DNA from: Candidatus Stahliibacteriota bacterium
GTDB taxonomy: Bacteria > Hydrothermota > UBA3073
Reading direction: 5' to 3'
NCBI GenBank assembly: GCA_030627085.1
Contig: DAOUSS010000106.1
Coordinates: 1-5,711 of the forward strand
DNA: 5,711 nt
Below the pieces are notes generated by a model. It made no database searches and had not been told where the DNA came from. It saw nothing but the letters and a program-made list of their open reading frames with translations. A program made the position numbers and the translations under genes. Below, one piece after another: positions 1 through 4,159 of this stretch (position 1 is the stretch's first letter; the number at the start of each line of letters is the position of its first letter).

Positions 1-2
1 AA

Positions 3-59
3 AAGGGTAAATTTCTTGTGTGCCCTAAATGCGGCGCCAAAGAGCCAGTCAGCGTTTAA
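3..59 (+). CDS. 3' end of an unidentified gene with a C-terminal CxxC motif
   Basis: Only the last 18 codons and the TAA stop (57-59) lie in the window. The frame reads KGKFLVCPKCGAKEPVSV, which ends in a CPKCG knuckle like half of a zinc ribbon. A second CxxC pair, if there is one, would lie upstream of the window. Such tails occur in many unrelated proteins (topoisomerases, small zinc-ribbon proteins, regulators), so no function is assigned. That this is coding is inferred from the good CPKCG knuckle and the stop followed by repeat-rich non-coding DNA. It is separated from speB by about 240 bases of repeats, so there is no sign that the two share an operon. Confidence 0.5.
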   Translation, partial: KGKFLVCPKCGAKEPVSV

Positions 60-91
60 GTCTCTTCTTTGGGACGCAGATTGGTTAAGCT

Positions 92-184
92 GATTGTAGA
101 TTCTAGATTTCAGATTGTAGTATTGTTCACCACAAAGGCACAAAGAACACAAAGAGATTTTAGATTGTAGATTACAGATTGTAA
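92..184. repeat. Interspersed GATTGTA(GATT) direct repeats
   Basis: GATTGTA occurs at 92-98, 113-119, 163-169 and 177-183. Two of the copies extend to GATTGTAGATT (92-102 and 163-173). The surrounding sequence is also made of TAGATT-like words, such as TAGATTTCAGATTGTAG at 104-120 and AGATTTTAGATTGTAG at 155-170. The copies are direct, irregularly spaced and AT-rich. That fits slipped or degenerate non-coding repeats rather than a CRISPR array, because spacers and repeats are far too short and irregular. Confidence 0.7.
131..154. repeat. Three-copy CACAAAG tandem repeat
   Basis: CACAAAG starts at 131, 139 and 148, so the period is 8 then 9 bases. The array sits between the two clusters of GATTGTA repeats. 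From general knowledge, CACAAAG-rich intergenic repeats of this look recur in genomes of uncultivated bacteria. I cannot test whether this genome carries further copies. Confidence 0.65.
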
Positions 185-191
185 TTGTGAT

Positions 192-248
192 GTCATAGCG
201 TCTTGGTGTCCTATCGTCGACTACATAATGACTCAATGACGCTAAGAC
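192..248. repeat. Imperfect 19-bp inverted repeat (possible hairpin)
   Basis: The arms are 192-210 and 230-248, with a 19-base loop. Comparing the left arm with the reverse complement of the right arm gives 15 of 19 matches, including an uninterrupted TAGCGTC/GACGCTA core. There is no T run after the right arm, so it is not a standard intrinsic terminator. It may be a decayed mobile-repeat end or a structured element upstream of speB. Confidence 0.6.
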
Positions 249-271
249 CTAATTACCTAATAACCTAATTA
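248..271. repeat. Three tandem 8-base units, CCTAAT(T/A)A
   Basis: Three directly abutting 8-base units occupy 248-255, 256-263 and 264-271. The outer two are identical (CCTAATTA) and the middle one differs at one base (CCTAATAA). The array ends 30 bases before the chosen speB start codon, so copy-number change could alter the spacing of upstream signals. No regulatory role is shown by the sequence. Confidence 0.75.
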
Positions 272-291
272 CTCATTTTTTTGGTGTCTCC

Positions 292-297
292 AGAAGG
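292..297 (+). promoter_or_regulatory. Shine-Dalgarno-like site for speB
   Basis: AGAAGG differs from the AGGAGG consensus at one base and ends four bases before ATG 302. The spacing is somewhat short but usable. It decides the start, because no such site precedes TTG 281 or GTG 284. It also contrasts with the two downstream envelope genes, which have none. Confidence 0.55.
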
Positions 298-301
298 CGA
301 A

Positions 302-1162
302 ATGTTTACTGAAAAAAATGTGGAATTTGACAAGGCGAGGGTTGTAATCCTGCCTCTGCCTTACAATAAAACGGGTAGTTATAGAGGTGAAGTAAGTGAT
401 GGTCCCGGGGCTATTTTTGATGCATCACAGGAACTTGAATTGTATGATGAGGAGACGGATTTAACCCCGGCAGATATTGGTATATTTACACTTTCGCCAC
501 CAGAACTCCCTGTCGCACCAGAGTTAATGATAGATAGGGTCTATAGTATTATAAAAGGATTGATAAAAAAGAATAAGTTTGTTGTATCCCTCGGCGGTGA
601 CCATACTGTGACCATTGGTGCGGCAAAGGCATATAAAGAACTCTATCCGAATATAGATTTTTTTGTGCTTGATGCACATTCTGATTTGAGGAATAAATAT
701 GAGGGGAACAAGTTCTCCCATGCCTGCACATCCAGAAGATTATCGGAGATGGGAAGAGTTAAAATAGTGGGTGTAAGGAGTATGTCAAAAGAGGAGATAG
801 ATTACACAAGAGGGACATCTCATCCCTGTGAGATAGTTTATATGAGAGATATACTCAGAGAAAATAGGAATATGTGTAATGTTTTAGAAGGGCTTTCAGA
901 TAATATTTATTTGTCCCTTGACCTTGATGTGCTCGATTCGGGTATTATGCCCTCTGTCCAGACGCCACAACCAGGAGGCTTTTCGTGGTATGGAATACTG
1001 GGGTTTCTGAAGATCTTGATAAGAGAGAAGAATGTGCTTGGGTTTGATGTGGTGGAACTTTCTCCTATACAAGCAAATCCTGCTCCCGATTTTCTCGCTG
1101 CTAAACTTGTTTATAAAATGATTGGATATAAGAGATTTCTGAAAAAGCCCAGAAATCTCTGA
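302..1162 (+). CDS. speB: Agmatinase (ureohydrolase/arginase family)
   Basis: This is predicted to hydrolyse agmatine to putrescine and urea in the cytoplasm, as part of polyamine synthesis. The product is 286 residues from ATG 302, a normal length for the family. Numbered from that ATG, the six manganese ligands are H101 (in GGDHT), D124, H126 and D128 (in DAHSD), and D207 and D209 (in SLDLD). The family blocks TPQPGG, the SHAC loop near 139-142 and the late glutamate E252 in FDVVELSP are also present. The frame opens further upstream at TTG 281 and GTG 284. ATG 302 is preferred because AGAAGG lies just before it (292-297), the TTG has no ribosome site, and the extra seven residues carry no family similarity I recognise. 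Fold and metal centre are secure. Agmatine as substrate is inferred from resemblance to bacterial SpeB-type proteins; arginase, guanidinobutyrase or formiminoglutamase remain less likely options. No arginine decarboxylase gene is visible. Confidence 0.9.
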   Translation: MFTEKNVEFDKARVVILPLPYNKTGSYRGEVSDGPGAIFDASQELELYDEETDLTPADIGIFTLSPPELPVAPELMIDRVYSIIKGLIKKNKFVVSLGGDHTVTIGAAKAYKELYPNIDFFVLDAHSDLRNKYEGNKFSHACTSRRLSEMGRVKIVGVRSMSKEEIDYTRGTSHPCEIVYMRDILRENRNMCNVLEGLSDNIYLSLDLDVLDSGIMPSVQTPQPGGFSWYGILGFLKILIREKNVLGFDVVELSPIQANPAPDFLAAKLVYKMIGYKRFLKKPRNL

Positions 1163-1198
1163 TTACACCGATTAAGATAAAAATTACACAGATTAAAA
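1163..1198. repeat. Tandem repeat with a 20-base period abutting the speB stop
   Basis: ATTACACCGATTAAGA (1163-1178) is repeated as ATTACACAGATTAAAA (1183-1198), with 14 of 16 matches and a 20-base period. The array begins directly after the speB TGA, whose last base is 1162. ATTACACAGATTA-type words are, to my knowledge, a recurrent intergenic repeat in many uncultivated bacterial genomes. The second copy is also the left arm of the inverted repeat listed next. Confidence 0.7.
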
Positions 1199-1232
1199 AC
1201 CTTATAAAATCTACTAAATCTGCGTGATCGGT
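1167..1232. repeat. Inverted repeat downstream of speB (possible processing or termination structure)
   Basis: ATTACACAGATT (1183-1194) faces AATCTGCGTGAT (1217-1228), with 10 of 12 positions complementary and a 22-base loop. An outer alternative pairs ACCGAT (1167-1172) with ATCGGT (1227-1232). The transcript could switch between the two foldings. A run of A, not T, follows, so intrinsic termination is not evident. It may protect the 3' end of the speB message or simply be part of the repeat family. Confidence 0.55.
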
Positions 1233-1250
1233 TAAAAATTTGTGTTATCA

Positions 1251-1283
1251 AGAGAGCTCAAAAGTAGTTTTTCAAAGCTCTCT
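1251..1283. repeat. Perfect 8-bp inverted repeat upstream of the receptor promoter
   Basis: AGAGAGCT (1251-1258) and AGCTCTCT (1276-1283) are perfect inverted copies separated by 17 bases. An inner AAAA (1260-1263) can also face TTTT (1268-1271). The right arm ends eight bases before the -35 box. The element spans roughly -76 to -44 relative to the predicted transcription start. This position suits a regulator binding site or the weak end of the speB transcript. No T run follows on the + strand, so a terminator is less likely. A role as operator is inference only. Confidence 0.5.
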
Positions 1284-1291
1284 AAAAAGAC

Positions 1292-1320
1292 TTGACAAAT
1301 CAATTATTTTATTGTATACT
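1292..1320 (+). promoter_or_regulatory. Sigma-70-type promoter for the TonB-dependent receptor
   Basis: The -35 box TTGACA (1292-1297) is an exact consensus match. It is followed by a 17-base spacer and the -10 box TATACT (1315-1320), one base off TATAAT. The -10 box is followed by six T residues (1321-1326) and then ATG 1327. A start seven bases after the -10 box falls on the A of that ATG. The message is therefore predicted to be leaderless or to carry only a few bases. This promoter separates the receptor from speB as its own transcription unit. Confidence 0.85.
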
Positions 1321-1326
1321 TTTTTT

Positions 1327-3846
1327 ATGAAGAGAATTATATATCTCTTTCTTTTCCTGCCGACTTTTCTCCCAGGAGGCATTACTGGAAAGATAGCAGG
1401 TAGGGTGGTGAGCGCCGAAACGGGTGAGCCACTTCCTTGTGTAAATGTCTACATCCTCGGTACCAATCTTGGAGGAGTAACCGATAACGAGGGGTATTAC
1501 TTTATACTAAACATTCCCCCTGGCTATTACGATGTGAAGGCTGATATGATAGGATTCCAGCCCGTAATTCATGAAGGAGTGTTGATTATAAGTGATAGGA
1601 CAACTCCTCTTAACTTCAGTTTGAATCCTACAGTCCTGGATATAGGTGAGGAGGTAATTGTAATTGGTGAAAGACCTCTTATAGAGGCTGACCGTACATC
1701 CAAAATTTCTGTTGTGACAGACAGGGAGATAGAGAAGATGCCCCTTCATACTGTTTCTGACATCCTTGCCTCGCAGGCAGGTGTTACTACCGGTACGGGT
1801 CGGGAGATACATGTAAGGGGAGGGCGCTCTGGAGAACTTGCCTATATGATAGATGGGATGTCTGTGAGAGACCCGCTCTTCGGGAGTTTTACGTGCTTTC
1901 TGCCAAGCAGTTCAATATCAGAAATGGTTTTGCTATCTGGCACCTTCAACGCGGAGTACGGAGATGCAATGTCAGGTGTTGTAAACATAGTTACAAAGAG
2001 CGGAGAGACAGACTTTCGTGGTGATATTGGATATAGTAGTATAAATATTATTGGTTCTCCATACAGAAAAAAGAATGCCCTCGCGGAGGACAAGTATGGG
2101 TATATACCGCAGGATGTACGAGACTATTACGATGTTTTATCTCTTGGAAGTTTTGAAGGGTATTTGACCGGTAGTGTCCCGGGTCTTCGTAATACCACCT
2201 TCTTTGCGGCGGGCAAGCATATTGCTGAGAATAGTTATCTTCCTTTCGGGTATACATTAGAACGGAATATTCTTACCAAAATTACTACCCGTCTCAGAAA
2301 TTTCAATATATTTCTCTCCTTGCAGGGTGGAGACAATTACTATCAAAATTACAGCCATTCATGGAAATACAGATACAACCATTACCCTCAGGGGGAAAGA
2401 CTTATACATAGAGAGACAATTTCCATAAGACACGCGCCTAATGAGAGATTCTTCTATAGTTTGGGGTTGAGCAATTTCGTCAACAACAACCTGTTACGGG
2501 TAGACGATAAACTACCCGAGGAGTATGAGCCAGGTGTCGCAACTGATCTGGAGTTCTATACTGAGGGTGGTGGAGATTATCCACTCTATCGTGATTCGAA
2601 GACGGGTAATGCTTCGTCAAATGGTAGTTTAACAATGCAGTTGAACAACCGACATCAATTGAAGACAGGGTTCAAGGTAGAGAGATATAACCTTTACTTG
2701 CGCCAGATGACTCGACTTGTAGTCAGCGGCCCATACCAGTTTCAGGAATTCCAGCACTACCCAGTAGAGGCAGCAGTATACCTCCAGGACAAGATGGAAT
2801 ACGACTATATGGTCCTCAATGCGGGTATCAGGTTTGATTATGCGGACCCGAAGGCAAAGATGTGGAAAGATATCACAGACCCGAGTTCGGGACTGGTACG
2901 GGTGGACAAAAAGATGCAGTTAAGTCCCAGAATCGGGCTTGCACATCCTGTAACGGACAGGACTGTACTCCATTTTGCCTACGGGCATTTTTTCCAGAAC
3001 CCGTCATATTATTGCCAGTACACAAATCTGGATTATCTCGACCCTGAACTGCTTGTAAACAATGTGATAATAGGCAACCCCAGTATAAAGGCACAGAAGA
3101 CAGTTGCCTATGAGGTGGGACTGCAGCAGAAACTTGCCGATGCACTTGCATTTTATGTTACTGCGTTCTACAGAGATATGACAAATATGGTGACCACAAG
3201 GCGTGTCCGCTGGGCGGGAGTGGATTATTTTGTCTATGACAATGCAGACTATGGCAACTCAAAGGGAGTTGACCTGAGCCTCAAAGGAAGACTGGGCAAT
3301 ATTCTTTTTGCATCTTTTAACTACACATTCTCTGTGGCGCGGGGTAATCGTTCTTCACCGATGGAGGGATTCTGGAGCGCATACTATGCAATGCCAGAGG
3401 TTATGACCGAGTATTATCTTAACTTTGACAGGACTCACGATATCGCCTTCTCATTAAGCGTTGAATTACCGGAATCTTTTTATACGAGGTGGCTTGCGAA
3501 TACGAGTTTTACTTTACTTATAGAAGCATCAAGTGGTCTTCCATATACACCTTATGTTGGACCGGGGTTATATATTGAGGAAAATTCAGCCAGGATGCCC
3601 TGGACAACCGAAATGAATCTCAGATTTGAAAAGAATATACCACTCTTTAGGGGGATGTCATCCCGTTTGTTCATAGAGGGCAATAACCTCTTCGACCGTT
3701 TAAATCCCCTCTATGTATATCCAAGGACAGGAGACCCCTGGGATGCAGGTTGGGGAGGTCTCGGTACATCACCTGATGCTGTGAAAAACCCCAGCCATGT
3801 CAGCAAACGTAGAGAGATAAGATGTGGGGTTAAGATTATCTGGTAG
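1327..3846 (+). CDS. TonB-dependent outer-membrane receptor with carboxypeptidase-regulatory-like domain
   Basis: This is predicted to be an outer-membrane beta-barrel that imports a ligand using energy from TonB-ExbB-ExbD. The product is 839 residues from ATG 1327. Residues 1-20 are a signal peptide (MKR, then a hydrophobic run). About 22-98 form a carboxypeptidase-regulatory-like domain (GRV, GVTDNEGYY, GYYDVKADMIGF). EEVIVIGERP at 108-117 lies where a TonB box is expected. The plug runs from about 118 to 230, with HVRGGRSGELAYMIDG and EYGDAMSGVVNIVTKSG as hallmarks. The rest is barrel, rich in alternating aromatic strands. The protein ends in RCGVKIIW; the terminal aromatic residue fits recognition by the BAM assembly machine. 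The frame stays open to TTG 1240, but that 29-codon extension contains the promoter and would bury the signal peptide, so ATG 1327 is chosen. It has no Shine-Dalgarno site. The ligand cannot be read from sequence: siderophore, vitamin, glycan and peptide are all possible. Confidence 0.92.
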   Translation: MKRIIYLFLFLPTFLPGGITGKIAGRVVSAETGEPLPCVNVYILGTNLGGVTDNEGYYFILNIPPGYYDVKADMIGFQPVIHEGVLIISDRTTPLNFSLNPTVLDIGEEVIVIGERPLIEADRTSKISVVTDREIEKMPLHTVSDILASQAGVTTGTGREIHVRGGRSGELAYMIDGMSVRDPLFGSFTCFLPSSSISEMVLLSGTFNAEYGDAMSGVVNIVTKSGETDFRGDIGYSSINIIGSPYRKKNALAEDKYGYIPQDVRDYYDVLSLGSFEGYLTGSVPGLRNTTFFAAGKHIAENSYLPFGYTLERNILTKITTRLRNFNIFLSLQGGDNYYQNYSHSWKYRYNHYPQGERLIHRETISIRHAPNERFFYSLGLSNFVNNNLLRVDDKLPEEYEPGVATDLEFYTEGGGDYPLYRDSKTGNASSNGSLTMQLNNRHQLKTGFKVERYNLYLRQMTRLVVSGPYQFQEFQHYPVEAAVYLQDKMEYDYMVLNAGIRFDYADPKAKMWKDITDPSSGLVRVDKKMQLSPRIGLAHPVTDRTVLHFAYGHFFQNPSYYCQYTNLDYLDPELLVNNVIIGNPSIKAQKTVAYEVGLQQKLADALAFYVTAFYRDMTNMVTTRRVRWAGVDYFVYDNADYGNSKGVDLSLKGRLGNILFASFNYTFSVARGNRSSPMEGFWSAYYAMPEVMTEYYLNFDRTHDIAFSLSVELPESFYTRWLANTSFTLLIEASSGLPYTPYVGPGLYIEENSARMPWTTEMNLRFEKNIPLFRGMSSRLFIEGNNLFDRLNPLYVYPRTGDPWDAGWGGLGTSPDAVKNPSHVSKRREIRCGVKIIW

Positions 3847-3853
3847 GATAATT

Positions 3854-4057
3854 ATGCTGATTATAAAATACTTGACCCAAAAAGTGCTTATACCAAGCTA
3901 CGTCCTTGTTTTGTGTTTATCGTCTTCATTTCTTTTGTTTGCCCAAAAGAAACGAAGCAAAGAAAAGGGCACCCCGTATGTTTTTCTTAACGGCAGATTA
4001 CTGCGTCTTATGGCTAATTTCCAGAACTCGCTTCGCTCAGACATCTGGAAATCTTAA
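3854..4057 (+). pseudogene. Doubtful small ORF: signal-peptide-like start running into the palindrome
   Basis: The frame from ATG 3854 gives 67 residues. The first 31 look like a secretion signal: MLIIKYLTQK, then VLIPSYVLVLCLSSSFLLFAQ. The remainder is basic and featureless (KKRSKEKGTP onward), encoded entirely by the hairpin and palindrome DNA. AGGAT (3845-3849), overlapping the receptor stop, is at best a weak ribosome site. Two readings are possible. It may be chance translation of repeat DNA, or the surviving start of an exported protein gene truncated when the palindromic element inserted. I favour non-functional in either case. It is listed because the hydrophobic segment lies partly upstream of the repeat. 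Confidence 0.25.
3929..3952. repeat. Perfect 9-bp hairpin
   Basis: TTTCTTTTG (3929-3937) and CAAAAGAAA (3944-3952) are perfect inverted copies around the six-base loop TTTGCC. The stem is AT-rich. It is followed by a purine-rich stretch (3953-3969) rather than T residues. It lies 24 bases before the large palindrome and may be part of the same element, because similar CAAAAGAAA/purine sequences are, as I recall, conserved in intergenic repeats of Bacteroidota-like genomes. Confidence 0.65.
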
Positions 4058-4090
4058 CGCCAACGCCTTGCAATCTGCCTAAAAAACATA
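3977..4090. repeat. About 114-base imperfect palindrome (nested hairpin element)
   Basis: Three stem blocks pair in nested order. TATGTTTTT (3977-3985) pairs with AAAAACATA (4082-4090), GGCAGATT (3992-3999) with AATCTGCC (4072-4079), and ATTTCCAGA (4017-4025) with TCTGGAAAT (4044-4052). All three are perfect. The stretch between the second and third blocks is a decayed match. The apical 18 bases contain GCTTCGC (4030-4036). Its opposite strand reads GCGAAGC, known as an unusually stable DNA mini-hairpin. CTTAACG is present on both sides as a direct repeat (3986-3992, 4053-4059). The form suggests a REP- or MITE-like element or a strong RNA structure. Copy number in the genome is unknown. Confidence 0.75.
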
Positions 4091-4140
4091 ATGGGGATTG
4101 GATCTGTATACCACTGTTTTCAACCAGTTAGTGCCAAAAC

Positions 4141-4149
4141 TGTTATAAT
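4141..4149 (+). promoter_or_regulatory. Extended -10 promoter for the exported FnIII-like protein
   Basis: TGTTATAAT combines the TGn extension (4141-4143) with a perfect TATAAT box (4144-4149). At the usual 17-base spacing the -35 position (4121-4126) reads CAACCA, a poor match. Extended -10 promoters commonly tolerate this. Transcription would begin near 4156, about four bases before ATG 4160, so the leader is too short for a ribosome binding site. Confidence 0.7.
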
Positions 4150-4159
4150 TACCATAATT

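Larger units (their letters stand above)
60..301. other. Repeat-rich intergenic region upstream of speB
   Basis: This 242-base stretch has no convincing reading frame. It is a patchwork of short repeats: four copies of GATTGTA, three of CACAAAG, an imperfect 19-bp hairpin and a three-copy CCTAAT(T/A)A tandem array, followed by a T run (276-282). Each is listed separately. I could not find a strong sigma-70 promoter for speB. The best pair is TTGGTG (203-208) with CATAAT (224-229), but its spacer is only 15 bases, so I do not call it. No canonical terminator for the upstream gene is visible either. Confidence 0.7.
3847..4159. other. Structured intergenic region between receptor and exported protein
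   Basis: This 313-base spacer holds a 67-codon open frame of doubtful status (3854-4057), a 9-bp hairpin (3929-3952), a large imperfect palindrome (3977-4090) and the promoter of the next gene (4141-4149). No T-rich run follows either stem, so termination after the receptor is not shown by a canonical signal. The large palindrome could still stop or protect transcripts. The last 50 bases before the promoter (4091-4140) show nothing further. Confidence 0.7.

Noticed and set aside
92..183. Possible CRISPR array from the repeated GATTGTA words
   Set aside because: The repeats are only 7-11 bases, spacing is irregular, and the intervening sequence is itself made of related repeat words.
281..301. 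TTG or GTG start for speB, seven residues upstream
   Set aside because: No ribosome site precedes them, while ATG 302 follows AGAAGG; the extra residues do not resemble the family's N-terminus.
1240..1326. TTG-initiated 29-codon extension of the receptor gene
   Set aside because: It contains the -35 and -10 boxes and an inverted repeat, lacks a ribosome site, and would place a charged stretch before a good signal peptide that starts at ATG 1327.
1507..2257. Minus-strand open frames opposite the receptor plug and early barrel
   Set aside because: They are shadows of a well-supported receptor gene and resemble no known protein.
3872..3894. Promoter-like pair TTGACC and TATACC after the receptor
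   Set aside because: The spacer is about 11 bases, too short for a sigma-70 promoter.
3929..4090. Intrinsic terminator after the receptor gene
   Set aside because: Stems are present but neither is followed by a T run on the + strand; called as repeats instead.
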